Below are positions 42,568-50,674 of a stretch of 64,000 bases of DNA, piece after piece. The stretch comes from Kineosporia aurantiaca JCM 3230. GTDB taxonomy: Bacteria; Actinomycetota; Actinomycetes; Actinomycetales; Kineosporiaceae. Positions within the stretch are counted from its first letter, which is position 1. Each line of letters opens with the position of its first letter. A program made the position numbers and the translations under genes. The notes below the pieces were generated by a model, which saw only the letters and a program-made list of their open reading frames with translations, had not been told where the DNA came from and searched no databases. The stretch is taken from the NCBI GenBank assembly GCA_000719025.1, contig JODP01000006.1, positions 434,001-498,000 on the forward strand, written 5' to 3'.

Positions 42568-43605
42568 TCAGAAGGTGAGCTCGCGCGCAGCATCGAGCTC
42601 GGTGGCAAGGAAATCGACGCGCTCGGGCACGAACTCGGGCTTGCTCGCCTCGGCCCGGGACGCCGGGGTGGTGACGCCGAGCAGCACGCTCAGCGGCCCC
42701 TCACCGGCCAGGACGTCGAGGTCCCCGGTCGCGGCCCGCTCCAGGAGGGCGGCCAGGACGGCACGCTCTTCGTCGCCGACCGAGTTCTGGAGGATGCACG
42801 CTCGCAGGTGCTGCACATCCTGCGCGGCCGCGGCGGCCACGCTCAGGCCGGCGCCCCGCTGGCCCTGGTCGTCAAGACGCTCAGCCAGGACACCCCGGGC
42901 CGCGTTCAGCGCGCCCTCGTCGATCTGCCGCAGCGCCCGCATCACCTCGGCCCGCAGCTCGAACTGGGCGGCCCTGGCCTCGATGCTGGTGTGGGGGTTC
43001 GCGCCGAACGTCACCGGCGAAACGTCGCCGCGCTCGAGGTCGAACTCGTTGATCCGGTACTCGGTGTAGTCCGGGGACCACTGCCCGGCCGTGATGCCGA
43101 ACATGAACGACATCTCGTTGATCGAGCCGTCCTCGACGGCCTGGTACAGGTTCTGGGCGTCCGAGCGTCCCGGGTTCAGGCGGGCCGTGTTCAGCAGGCC
43201 CGTGGTGTCTTCGAGCAGGTCGAGGGTCCCGGACGTGGTGCGGGCGAACGGCCACCCGCCGTGGTTCACCTGGTAGACCACGTTCGGTCCCGTGGACAGC
43301 GTCTTCGCGCCGGCGCCGGCCGTCACGATCTCGGTGTAGGGGCCGGCCCAGTCCCACATCTCGTAGCCGCGCTCGTACACCGTCGCGTACCCGGTGATCT
43401 GCAGGAAGTCCTTCCCGCCGACCTGGACACGTTCGGCGCGCATCTGCGCCGGCTGCGGCGCGGACCGGCGCAGGGCCGACACGTTGTCCGGCGGCGCGGA
43501 CCGAAACGACTGCCCGGCCCGGCCCAGCTTGTCGCTGCTGCTGCGTACCGCCTTCTCCGCTGCTGCGGCGCGCTTCTGCGCGGCCTCCTGCATGCTGACG
43601 CTCAT
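42568..43605 (-). CDS. HK97-family prohead protease
   Basis: About 345 residues; the ATG overlaps the portal stop (ATGA). The protease core lies at about 60-200: ITGYATVYERGYEMWD, VVYQVNHGGWPFARTTSGTL with the catalytic His, and DGSINEMSFMF with the catalytic Ser. The usual length is about 200, so the C-terminal 140 residues are an Ala/Leu-rich extension that may be scaffold-like. It cleaves the capsid delta domain. Confidence 0.85.
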   Translation of the reverse strand: MSVSMQEAAQKRAAAAEKAVRSSSDKLGRAGQSFRSAPPDNVSALRRSAPQPAQMRAERVQVGGKDFLQITGYATVYERGYEMWDWAGPYTEIVTAGAGAKTLSTGPNVVYQVNHGGWPFARTTSGTLDLLEDTTGLLNTARLNPGRSDAQNLYQAVEDGSINEMSFMFGITAGQWSPDYTEYRINEFDLERGDVSPVTFGANPHTSIEARAAQFELRAEVMRALRQIDEGALNAARGVLAERLDDQGQRGAGLSVAAAAAQDVQHLRACILQNSVGDEERAVLAALLERAATGDLDVLAGEGPLSVLLGVTTPASRAEASKPEFVPERVDFLATELDAARELTF

Positions 43606-44900
43606 CTGCCGTCCCTTCCGCCCGGCGGCGTCCAGCCGCTTCCAATGGCCAGCCGCTCGGCTGGAAGATGTGTCGCAGTGACCTCGATGACCGGTCGGCC
43701 ACCGGGGAGTGCCCAGCCCCCGCCACGTTCCACGGGCTGCGGGGCTGGTTGCTTCGTCGGCCAGAGCCGGTCGAACTGGGCGTAGTCGCTGTCGGTCAGC
43801 GGCCGCAGATTGTCGTAGGCGCGCGCCTCGTCCGGGGTCCGCAGCCGGGCCGCTACCTGGCCGGCCAGGATCGCTGCGCGGGTCTGCGGGTCCATGCGCA
43901 GCATCGCGTCCGAGTTCAGCTTCACCAGCCGAGGCTCGGCCAGCGCACCCGACAGCGCCCGTTCCCGCCGGAAAACGGCCGGGCCCACGTTGATGACGAG
44001 CAGCTGCAGGTTCCGCTGGGTGACGTTGGCGTACGTGATGTTCCCCGTCGCCGAGTCCGCGTCGATCATGTCCGCGGGCACATCGAGGAACCGGGCAACA
44101 TCGGTCACGCCGTACCGCATCTCGTCCAGGAACGCGGCACTGTTCGCGTCGCCGGCTGCGGTGTTCCATTCCCAGTCCGAGCCGGTGACGAACGGTTCCC
44201 GGTTCGCGGCGGCAACCTTGAACCGGGCCTTCATCTCGGCAGCGGCCTCAGGGGTGAGGGTCTTCGCGGTGTTCTTCAGCGTCCCGCCCGGGTGAGCGCC
44301 GTTCGTGTACCAGTCCAGGGCGAACTGCTGCGCGGACAGGTACCCGCCGATCGACATAGCCGCATACGCGATTGGCGAGAGCCCCACCGGGGAACCCGCC
44401 ACTACGTACTGCTTCTCGTGCCAGATCAGCGACGGATCCAAGATCTCCCCGCCGATGCGGTAGCCCGTGATCTTGCGGCCCTTCGTCAGCACCGAAACCT
44501 CACCGGCGGCCAGCAGCTCGATCTGTGCCGGCCGCCCGGCCGCGTCCTTCGCAGTGATCAGCCCGAACGTGTTGCCGTACCGGTCCAGGTCGACCTGCGT
44601 GGACCACATCCACTGGGTGATGTCGACACCCGGCGAAGGGCTCTTCAGCCAGGCCGGTTTCGTTACCTCGACCAGGACGCCGTCCACGGTGCGGAAGACG
44701 TCCACCGGCATGGTGGAGATCAGGTTGGCCCGAAGCCGCAGGCATGCCCAGACAGCGGAGTGCCGCAGCGCTGACTCTGGGGTGACCCCGTGGGGGCCGC
44801 CCAGGCGCCGCCCGGACCGGTCCGTCCAGCCGATGACGTCCGAGGCCAGGTCCCGCTTGGACAGGCCGACCGCGTGGAGGGCGCGCTGGAGCCAGCTCAC
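43602..44900 (-). CDS. Portal protein (HK97 family)
   Basis: 432 residues. HK97-type portal features are seen: ALRHSAVWACLRLRANLISTMP at the N-terminus, DLDRYGNTFGLIT, GLSPIAYAAMSIGGYLSAQQFALDWYTNGAHPGG in the stem region, and FLDVPADMIDADSATG-NITYANVTQRN near the end. It forms the dodecameric DNA channel at one capsid vertex. Order large terminase-portal-protease-capsid is standard. Confidence 0.92.
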   Translation of the reverse strand: MSWLQRALHAVGLSKRDLASDVIGWTDRSGRRLGGPHGVTPESALRHSAVWACLRLRANLISTMPVDVFRTVDGVLVEVTKPAWLKSPSPGVDITQWMWSTQVDLDRYGNTFGLITAKDAAGRPAQIELLAAGEVSVLTKGRKITGYRIGGEILDPSLIWHEKQYVVAGSPVGLSPIAYAAMSIGGYLSAQQFALDWYTNGAHPGGTLKNTAKTLTPEAAAEMKARFKVAAANREPFVTGSDWEWNTAAGDANSAAFLDEMRYGVTDVARFLDVPADMIDADSATGNITYANVTQRNLQLLVINVGPAVFRRERALSGALAEPRLVKLNSDAMLRMDPQTRAAILAGQVAARLRTPDEARAYDNLRPLTDSDYAQFDRLWPTKQPAPQPVERGGGWALPGGRPVIEVTATHLPAERLAIGSGWTPPGGRDGR

Positions 44901-44934
44901 CGGCGCCTCCTCCCGGCCAGGCCAGTGCCGGGCA

Positions 44935-46425
44935 TCAATAGGCGCTCTGAAGCACGTCGTAGTCGCTTTCGCGTTCCCGTTCGGCCAGCCACATAGCGCC
45001 GGTCAGGGCCCGCAAGGGCGCGATGTTCGCGCCCGAGCTCGTTCGGCCCCAGTCCCAGCCGCCGTCACCGACGGTCCGTTTCACCGCCACCGTGAACGCG
45101 CCGTCCAGGATCGGGTCCTCGGTGTGCGTCCAGGCCTGATCGACGGACAGCTTCTGCAGGTGCGCGGCCGCCGCCCGGCAATCCGTGCCGGACATCGGCT
45201 CCAGGTCCAGGCCGGCGGCCATCAGCTTCGGCAGCAGCGCCACCGCGGCCCCGGTCGCGTCGTAGGCCAAGTTCGCGTCCGGGTACCGCTGCCGCAGCTG
45301 CAGCAGGCGAGGGAGAACCCAGTCCGTTCCCGGCAGCGCGTCGGCCAGCTCCCCGTGAGGAACCGGAGACGCGATCGACGCCCCGATCGCGGCGGCCACC
45401 ATGCCGGGCGCCACGTCGAGCACGAACGCGCGCCGGCCAACCGGCAGCTCCCGGGTGGTCGGGACGCTGGTCTGCGTCCACTCGTCCTCGCTGATCGGCT
45501 TCTCCCCGTACGAAGCGTCGTCCCACCAGCCGAGCCGCTCCCGGGCGAACTCCGCCGCAGGCATCGCCCGCCGCTCCGACCGCACGAACTCGATGTCGAT
45601 GCGCCGGCCGATCGCAGGGTTCGCCTGGCGCCAGAAGTCCTCCCGGTCCAGCGAGCACCCCGGCGTACCGGGGATGTGCTGGCAGGACTCCAGCAGGCAG
45701 CCCGGCTCGGCCATCGACCCCGGAGCGCACCACTCGATGTACGCGGGCGCTCCGGCTCCACCGGCACGGCCCCGGTCCCGGACGCCCCGCAGGATCGCCG
45801 AGCCGGCCAGGCCAGCCGATGAGCAGTAGATGACCTTCGCGCGGCGACGGGTCGACAGCGTCGGCAGCAGCGAGCCCATGTGCGCGGGCAGCAGAGCGAA
45901 CGCCTCGTCCAGGACCACGATGTCCCCGGTCAGGCCTCGGCCACCGGTCCGGACCCGGGCCCGGAACATCAGCCGCTTGCCGCCGGCGAACTCGAACTCT
46001 TCCTCGCCGTTCCCCCGGGACACCTTCGTGACCCGGCGGGACAGGAACGAATGTCCGGCGATCAGCTCGTCGAAGTGGCGGAACGTCTCCTGGGCGGTGC
46101 GGAACTCGTGCGCCGACCAGACGATCAGCCTCACCGGCTGTAGCCCGGGCCGGTCCGGCTCCACCAGGTGCGTCAGCACGACCCGTTCCGCACAGAACGT
46201 CTTCAGGTTCTGCCGGCACGTGATGATCGCGCTCTCCAGCGTGGCCGGGCGCCCGTCGTCCCGCAGCGACGTGGCCACGTCCACAGCCAGCTGCTGCTCC
46301 GGGTCCATCGGCGTACCGATGGCCTCCGACAGCATCGCGACCTCACGGACCAGCGACCGATCCCGAGGAGGCGTCCACACGTAGGCGGGCGGAACCTCGA
46401 GCCCCGCGAAGGCGGGGGCGCTCAC
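44935..46425 (-). CDS. Terminase large subunit
   Basis: About 496 residues from the GTG at 46425, coupled to the small-subunit stop (GTGA). The ATPase part has a variant Walker A (ITCRQNLKT) and Walker B GDIVVLDEAFAL, followed by a motif III-like IYCSSAG. The nuclease part includes FVLDVAPG and YDATGAAV with acidic residues. It cuts concatemers and pumps DNA into the prohead. A longer upstream frame overlaps the small-subunit gene and was rejected. Confidence 0.9.
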   Translation of the reverse strand: MSAPAFAGLEVPPAYVWTPPRDRSLVREVAMLSEAIGTPMDPEQQLAVDVATSLRDDGRPATLESAIITCRQNLKTFCAERVVLTHLVEPDRPGLQPVRLIVWSAHEFRTAQETFRHFDELIAGHSFLSRRVTKVSRGNGEEEFEFAGGKRLMFRARVRTGGRGLTGDIVVLDEAFALLPAHMGSLLPTLSTRRRAKVIYCSSAGLAGSAILRGVRDRGRAGGAGAPAYIEWCAPGSMAEPGCLLESCQHIPGTPGCSLDREDFWRQANPAIGRRIDIEFVRSERRAMPAAEFARERLGWWDDASYGEKPISEDEWTQTSVPTTRELPVGRRAFVLDVAPGMVAAAIGASIASPVPHGELADALPGTDWVLPRLLQLRQRYPDANLAYDATGAAVALLPKLMAAGLDLEPMSGTDCRAAAAHLQKLSVDQAWTHTEDPILDGAFTVAVKRTVGDGGWDWGRTSSGANIAPLRALTGAMWLAERERESDYDVLQSAY

Positions 46426-46862
46426 CCGGCACCAAAGATGTGGTCGATGACGTCGGCCTCCGGTCGCGCGTCGGCCATGGCTGCCTCCATCGCGGCCCGA
46501 AGCTCTCGGGACAGTGAGGCGGCTCCAGCCGCCGTGTGGTTGCCCCGCCCCGCTGTCATCATCTGGGCGAGCTCCATCACGAGAGCTCCCTCCGGGCAGT
46601 CCAGCCGGCCAACCGACTCGAGCTTCTGGCGGTACGAATCCACCAGCGAAGAGGGCGCATACAGCGGTTCGGTGTTTGTCGTCGTGGACGTGCGTTGAGA
46701 TTGCCGTTTCGGTGCGGCTTTTGGCTTTGCCTCGTGCAGCTGGATCACCCGGGGGTTGCCCCGATTCCGAGGAGGCCTGCACTTCTCGCAGAACTCCCGA
46801 GGCCGGGCTCGACCCTGCTGCGGCGGAATCACACCCCCGCACTCCTTGCACCTGCGCTCCAC
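46422..46862 (-). CDS. Putative terminase small subunit with N-terminal zinc motif
   Basis: 146 residues. The N-terminus has C-x2-C...C-x2-C (CKECGG, CEKCRPP), a zinc ribbon; the C-terminal half is helical (SLVDSYRQKLESVG, ALVMELAQMMTAGRG). Position between the HNH gene and the large terminase, with coupled translation, supports a small-subunit role in DNA recognition. The sequence itself is not diagnostic. Confidence 0.6.
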   Translation of the reverse strand: MERRCKECGGVIPPQQGRARPREFCEKCRPPRNRGNPRVIQLHEAKPKAAPKRQSQRTSTTTNTEPLYAPSSLVDSYRQKLESVGRLDCPEGALVMELAQMMTAGRGNHTAAGAASLSRELRAAMEAAMADARPEADVIDHIFGAG

Positions 46863-46868
46863 GACGGA

Positions 46869-47456
46869 TCACCCCACAAGGGCGAGCTGGACGACACCGC
46901 CCAGGCCTCGCCGTGAGTTGCAGCGCCGATGAGCCAGCGCCACGTTCGCGTAGGAGTGCTCACCGCCCAGAACGATCGGCACCAGGTGATCGAGAGTCGG
47001 ACCCATCGCGTGACGACCGCTCAGAGTCCGGTCCACCTCGCTGCCGCAAAGGTGGCAGCGCCAGCGGTCCCGATCGAACACCACATCGGGCTCCACTAGA
47101 TCCACGATGACCAACTGCAGCCGGGCACGGCGCGCAGCGCAGCGCGCACGGTCACGAGCCCTGCGGCTGGCGCGAGCCCGCACCGGGTCACGCTTGGTGG
47201 CCTTGAACAATTGGCCGCATCGCACACTGCACGTCTGCGTCGGTCCACCACCACCGGATTTCCGCCGGCGGAAGCGCGCCCCGCAGATCGGGCAAGTTGC
47301 CATACTGCGCTCCCCAGTTGCATAGGCCGCGACCGGCGCCTTGCCCTCGCGGCGACATGGCCGACACGTGGCCAACCCCGGCGGGAGGGATCCCCGACCC
47401 TGGAACAGAAGCGCGCCGCAGCCCCCGGCACATGGGGTATCCGCTCGTCGCGGCAT
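46869..47456 (-). CDS. HNH endonuclease of the packaging module
   Basis: About 195 residues. Two zinc pairs are seen in the N-terminal part (CAGGCGALL, CPICGARF) and the HNH core near the C-terminus: WRCHLCGSEV, LDHLVPIVLGGEHSYANVALAHRRCN. HNH proteins next to terminase genes are known to be required for cos-site cleavage in many cos phages. The ATG at 47456 has GGGAG upstream. It is the first gene of the late operon. Confidence 0.85.
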   Translation of the reverse strand: MPRRADTPCAGGCGALLFQGRGSLPPGLATCRPCRREGKAPVAAYATGERSMATCPICGARFRRRKSGGGGPTQTCSVRCGQLFKATKRDPVRARASRRARDRARCAARRARLQLVIVDLVEPDVVFDRDRWRCHLCGSEVDRTLSGRHAMGPTLDHLVPIVLGGEHSYANVALAHRRCNSRRGLGGVVQLALVG

Positions 47457-47476
47457 CACAGCTCCCGGGAATGGCG

Positions 47477-47506
47477 AAGGCCCCACGCCGGGAGACGTGG
47501 GGCCTT
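47477..47506 (-). terminator. Terminator hairpin upstream of the HNH gene
   Basis: A perfect 11-bp inverted repeat (AAGGCCCCACG / CGTGGGGCCTT) with an 8-nt loop separates the small-gene array from the packaging operon. In the leftward direction it would end transcription from the kinase-HNH gene. Confidence 0.75.
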
Positions 47507-47704
47507 CTGGCCCGGCTGATCAGGCCGGACTGACTTAGTCGACTTACTAAACCGAGCGCTCTGGCTTAAACCCGCGCTCGGGGATTTGTGGGGGACGCAA
47601 GACGGGGTCCTGGAAGCTCCACCCAAAAAACTCGAATCGGACATACCTGCCGAGCGTCCCTCGGGTGCCCGTTTCGCCTGTACCGGTGGGTTCCTACTGC
47701 CTGG
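47507..47704. other. Non-coding region beside the packaging genes, candidate cos
   Basis: About 200 nt without a gene, AT-richer than the surroundings around 47530-47570, and with an 8-bp inverted repeat (CCGAGCGC at 47552 / GCGCTCGG at 47574). It adjoins the HNH/terminase genes, where cos sites are usual. It also must contain the promoter of the late operon. The cos role is inference. Confidence 0.4.
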
Positions 47705-48418
47705 TCACCAGCGTGAGGCGGTCCCTGGGCGGGCCAGGGTGGGCCGCTTGCGGGCGTTGCCCGCGTGCCCACCAGCTGACTGGTTGCACCTGCTGTGTTC
47801 AGGCCTCGTGTCTTCGATGGTCCAGGTGGTGCGGGTGTCGTGGACCCTGAGCTCTATGTGGCCGACGTCGAGGCTGTCTGGTCCGCGTCTGCCGTCGTAT
47901 CTGATGGGCTGGCCGGGTAGGAGGCAGCGGGGGGCCTGGCAGGTGGGGAGGCGTAGGGCTTGCCAGTGGGCTCGGATGGCTCGCCATTGGCTGGTCTTGA
48001 GGTTGGGGTCGCCGGTGCTGCGCCGGGGTGCTGCCTGGCCCCGTGCTGGGGTGGCGCTGTCGGGGCGGTAGCGGGTCCACCAGGTGTCGACGGCGGCCAT
48101 CTGCCGGCGGATGTGCTGGCTGGTCTGGCCTCGCTGGGCGATGCGTTGGCGGCAGGTGTCGGCGTCGACCAGGAGGAGGCGCTGTTCGGTGGCTGCGACG
48201 AGGCGGGCTGCTTGGGCTCGGGCGTTGGGGGTTGAGCCGGCTCGGATGACGACGGCCTGGGCGTTGGGCTGCTGGGCGAGGGCGCTGATGGCTCGGCGGA
48301 AGTGGGCTTCGCTGGTCCAGCCGGGGTCGTCGCGGTCGTAGACGGCGAGGCCGAGGGTGCGGGCGAGGGTGGTCTTGCCGGAGCCGGGTGGGCCGAAGAT
48401 CAGGACGACGCGGCGCAC
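47705..48418 (-). CDS. P-loop kinase fused to HNH-like domain
   Basis: 237 residues. Residues 1-110 form a P-loop kinase-like domain with GPPGSGKTT (9-17), YDRDDPGW and a LLLVDADTCRQRI segment with Arg residues downstream. Residues 140-237 carry paired cysteines (CQAPRC), DVGHIEL and RPEHSRCNQSAG, an HNH nuclease signature. The fusion suggests nucleic-acid end processing (phosphorylation plus cleavage), which is inference. The GTG start overlaps the small zinc-motif gene upstream by 19 nt. Confidence 0.7.
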   Translation of the reverse strand: MRRVVLIFGPPGSGKTTLARTLGLAVYDRDDPGWTSEAHFRRAISALAQQPNAQAVVIRAGSTPNARAQAARLVAATEQRLLLVDADTCRQRIAQRGQTSQHIRRQMAAVDTWWTRYRPDSATPARGQAAPRRSTGDPNLKTSQWRAIRAHWQALRLPTCQAPRCLLPGQPIRYDGRRGPDSLDVGHIELRVHDTRTTWTIEDTRPEHSRCNQSAGGHAGNARKRPTLARPGTASRW

Positions 48419-48564
48419 CGGTGGGCCACGTTCGTGCTTCGAGGGCGCTCACCGCGCTTGGTCCAGCATCCACGCCAGCTGCACCGTGTGCAGCGCCAGC
48501 GGTCGGTGCTGCGGAACGGGTTCCAGGAGCGGACTCGGACCAGGGCGATGACGGTCTGCGGCAT
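48400..48564 (-). CDS. Very small protein with C-x2-C motif
   Basis: 54 residues beginning MPQTVIALVRVRSW, with WRCTRCSWRGCW in the middle, a likely zinc-binding knuckle. GAGGA lies 5 nt before the ATG. It overlaps the next gene by 19 nt in a different frame. The arrangement and ribosome site support a real gene. Function unknown. Confidence 0.55.
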   Translation of the reverse strand: MPQTVIALVRVRSWNPFRSTDRWRCTRCSWRGCWTKRGERPRSTNVAHRCAASS

Positions 48565-48577
48565 GCCGTTCCTCGGT

Positions 48578-48892
48578 TCAGGTGGTGATCAGGAGGCGGG
48601 AGATGGTGGGCCGGATGAGGCCGAAGAGGTCGTCCGGGGTGCGGGAGCGCCGGGTCTCGAGAGGTGGGTCGTAGTCCGGTAGTTCTCCGCGGCGAGGCAG
48701 GACCAGGATCTGGCCGGGCGGGCAGAACTCGGAGGGCTGCACCTTGTAAATGCCGGGCAGATCCTCGATCGCTTCGCGGATGGTGGTCTCGCGGTGGGGT
48801 TCGCAGACGATGGTCTGGCGCAGGCTGTCGACCCAGGCGTTGATGTCCCGGATGGGCGCGGGTACCTCGTCGTTTGGGTCGGTGGCGGCCAT
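48578..48892 (-). CDS. Small hypothetical phage protein
   Basis: About 104 residues from the ATG at 48892, preceded by GGGAGATCC. Begins MAATDPNDEVPAPIRDINAWV; acidic with no recognised family. Longer frames upstream overlap two other genes. It belongs to the leftward small-gene array. Confidence 0.6.
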   Translation of the reverse strand: MAATDPNDEVPAPIRDINAWVDSLRQTIVCEPHRETTIREAIEDLPGIYKVQPSEFCPPGQILVLPRRGELPDYDPPLETRRSRTPDDLFGLIRPTISRLLITT

Positions 48893-48906
48893 GGCGGATC
48901 TCCCGT

Positions 48907-49074
48907 TCAGGTGATGGCGACGATGAGCGCGCCGATGAAGATCAGGCCGAGGACCGTGGTGGTGAAGAACGCGAGGACCTGGTCGGCCTGGTCGCCGGTG
49001 GGCCGCATTGGCCGGCCGCAGTCGGGGCAGGCGCCGGGTGCTTGCCCGGGCTGGTGCGGGTGGCGGCCGGTCAC
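48907..49074 (-). CDS. Very small membrane protein with CxxC
   Basis: 55 residues; the GTG at 49074 overlaps the upstream stop (GTGA). A CPDCGRPM motif is followed by one C-terminal transmembrane segment (VLAFFTTTVLGLIFIGALIVAI). Function unknown. Confidence 0.55.
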   Translation of the reverse strand: MTGRHPHQPGQAPGACPDCGRPMRPTGDQADQVLAFFTTTVLGLIFIGALIVAIT

Positions 49075-49361
49075 CGGTCGGCTTGTCCTGGTGCGGGCCG
49101 GATCTCGTCGAGCCATTCGTGCTGCTCTCCGCTGTTCGGCGGGGATCCAGCCTCAGCCGAGCGGGGCACTTCGCGGCGGACGGTGAGGGTGACCTGGATG
49201 GTGCAGGTGCGGCAGCGCCATTCGCTGGCGTCAGTCTGCTGGTCGCCGTCGTAGCCGGTCTCGCGGGTGGGCGAGTACAGGGGCTGACCGTGGCAGGTGA
49301 GGTGGAAGTCGAGCTGGTCCAGCGGGTAAGCGGTTGGCGCTTCGGGCTGGATGCCGAACAT
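49071..49361 (-). CDS. Small protein with zinc-like cysteines
   Basis: About 96 residues from the ATG at 49361. It includes FHLTCHGQPLYS and WRCRTCTIQVTLTVRRE, a likely zinc site of C-x2-H plus C-x2-C type. The stop is coupled to the next membrane-protein gene. An ATG 15 codons upstream lies inside a hairpin and is less likely. Confidence 0.55.
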   Translation of the reverse strand: MFGIQPEAPTAYPLDQLDFHLTCHGQPLYSPTRETGYDGDQQTDASEWRCRTCTIQVTLTVRREVPRSAEAGSPPNSGEQHEWLDEIRPAPGQADR

Positions 49362-49400
49362 GCGTCGAGCCCCCGTCCTGGTGGTTGGGGGCTCGTGTCT

Positions 49401-49424
49401 GGGCATGGCGAATACGCCATGCCC
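49401..49424 (-). promoter_or_regulatory. Perfect 10-bp hairpin upstream of the 49361 gene
   Basis: GGGCATGGCG and CGCCATGCCC are separated by AATA. It sits 40 nt before the gene start and about 95 nt after the stop of the gene at 49520, so it may be a terminator or an operator. Confidence 0.55.
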
Positions 49425-49519
49425 GTGCCAATTATTTGCTGGGTTTCTGATCGGCGTCAACTACACCGGGTGATGTCCGCGTGGCGAGGCGCGCTACTCC
49501 GTTGCTGTCGGCGCATCGC

Positions 49520-50161
49520 TCACGGAGCGGCCCACGCCCCGATGCGGGACGGCTCTCCTTCGGGAGCGGTGATTCCGGGGACCGCGGGCCATGCCTTCAC
49601 CCGCAGTTCCACGCGGAGCTCGGGGACCGGGTAGCCGTCGGTGACGTCCGCGACGTAGCCGTCTGTGGTGAGCAGGTGGGTGAGGCGACGGTAGGCGTCT
49701 TCGACGGCTTCGGTGATCGCGCGGTGCAGGGCGCCGGGGCGGCTCAGGTACTCCAGTGGTGGGAGCGGGTGCATGGTGGCCGCGGTGCGCGCGTCGAGGG
49801 CCATGGGTTCGCTGGTTCCGCCGGTGAGGTGGTCGCCGTTGCGGGTCAGGGTGCCGGTGGCGCTGAGGTAGTGGAGGCGGTACTCGGCCGGTCGGATGGC
49901 CAGTGTGCTGACGGGGAGCTCGGGGAGTTTGCCTCGTAGGTGGTCTGCGGTCGTTCGGCCGGTGGGGAGTTCGGTGTCTTCGCCGAGCCAGGCGAGGATT
50001 TCGGCGAGGCCTTCGCGGACGATCGCGCGGCCTTCGGCCTGGGCGTCGGTGAGGGGCCGGGTGCCGATGAGGATGACGCTGTGTCCGTCGGCGTCAATGA
50101 CGTGCGCGATGTGCCCGTCCTGAAGGGCTTCGGTCGTGGCCAGGCTGGCCGTAGCAGTCAT
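49520..50161 (-). CDS. Hypothetical protein of the small-gene array
   Basis: 213 residues with a DGHIAHVIDADGHSVILIG segment, a central GEDTELPTGRTTADHLRG helix and a C-terminal strand-rich part (VPELRVELRVKAWP). No family recognised. There is no Shine-Dalgarno site; instead TACGCT lies six bases before the ATG, the start-associated motif shared with four other genes here. Confidence 0.6.
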   Translation of the reverse strand: MTATASLATTEALQDGHIAHVIDADGHSVILIGTRPLTDAQAEGRAIVREGLAEILAWLGEDTELPTGRTTADHLRGKLPELPVSTLAIRPAEYRLHYLSATGTLTRNGDHLTGGTSEPMALDARTAATMHPLPPLEYLSRPGALHRAITEAVEDAYRRLTHLLTTDGYVADVTDGYPVPELRVELRVKAWPAVPGITAPEGEPSRIGAWAAP

Positions 50162-50167
50162 GCGCTC

Positions 50168-50173
50168 AGCGTA
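50168..50173 (-). promoter_or_regulatory. Leaderless-type -10 element of the 50161 gene
   Basis: TACGCT is followed by GAGCGC and then the ATG, so transcription would start at the start codon. Part of a repeated motif CCTACNCTGAGCGCATG. Confidence 0.6.
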
Positions 50174-50185
50174 GGGCGGGTGGTG

Positions 50186-50500
50186 TCATTCGCGGTCGTA
50201 GCTGAGGCCGAGCCAGGTGAAGGGGACGTCGGGCCCGATGATGCGGAGCACCTTGTCGGTGGCGCCCTGGAGGACGCCAACGGGGTTGGCCGGGTCGCGG
50301 TGTTCGGCCGGGTCGGAACTCAGGGCTACGCCTTCGAAGTCGGCGAGCACGTGGCTGCGTTCGGCCGTGGCGTCGATGCCGAGCAGGATGTGCTCTCGTT
50401 CCGCGGCCTGACTCCAGCTGGCGAGGTCGAGCGGGGCCGACGTTTCGATGCGCACGTGAGCGGTCCAGCGCAACGCCATCGGTTCGGGCGCGGTGGTCAT
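50186..50500 (-). CDS. Small hypothetical protein of the array
   Basis: 104 residues. It begins MTTAPEPMALRWTAHVRIE and has a beta-alpha-beta feel (SHVLADFEGVALSS, DKVLRIIGPDVPF), ferredoxin-like in general character. No family recognised. The ATG is preceded by TAGCCT plus six bases rather than a ribosome site. Confidence 0.6.
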   Translation of the reverse strand: MTTAPEPMALRWTAHVRIETSAPLDLASWSQAAEREHILLGIDATAERSHVLADFEGVALSSDPAEHRDPANPVGVLQGATDKVLRIIGPDVPFTWLGLSYDRE

Positions 50501-50506
50501 GGGCTC

Positions 50507-50512
50507 AGGCTA
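50507..50512 (-). promoter_or_regulatory. Leaderless-type -10 element of the 50500 gene
   Basis: TAGCCT, six bases (GAGCCC), then ATG. It lies within the 3' end of the next upstream gene, which ends at 50510. Confidence 0.55.
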
Positions 50513-50674
50513 CGTGCGGGTGAGGTTGCGGTCCCAGAACCCGCCGGGGTGGTGGCGTGGGAGGCGGCCTGCTGTGTGCAGTCGCTGGATCTCGGCCTCG
50601 GCGTCGTCGCGGATCCGCCGGGCCACGATGGGACCGACTATTTGGAACTGTCGGCGTAGCCAGCTCATCACCAT
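50510..50674 (-). CDS. Very small basic protein
   Basis: 54 residues: MVMSWLRRQFQIVGPIVARRI, then DDAEAEIQRLHTAGRLP and a final GGFWDRNLTRT. The ATG overlaps the previous stop by one base (TGATG). Basic and helical, possibly membrane- or nucleic-acid-associated; no family recognised. Confidence 0.55.
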   Translation of the reverse strand: MVMSWLRRQFQIVGPIVARRIRDDAEAEIQRLHTAGRLPRHHPGGFWDRNLTRT

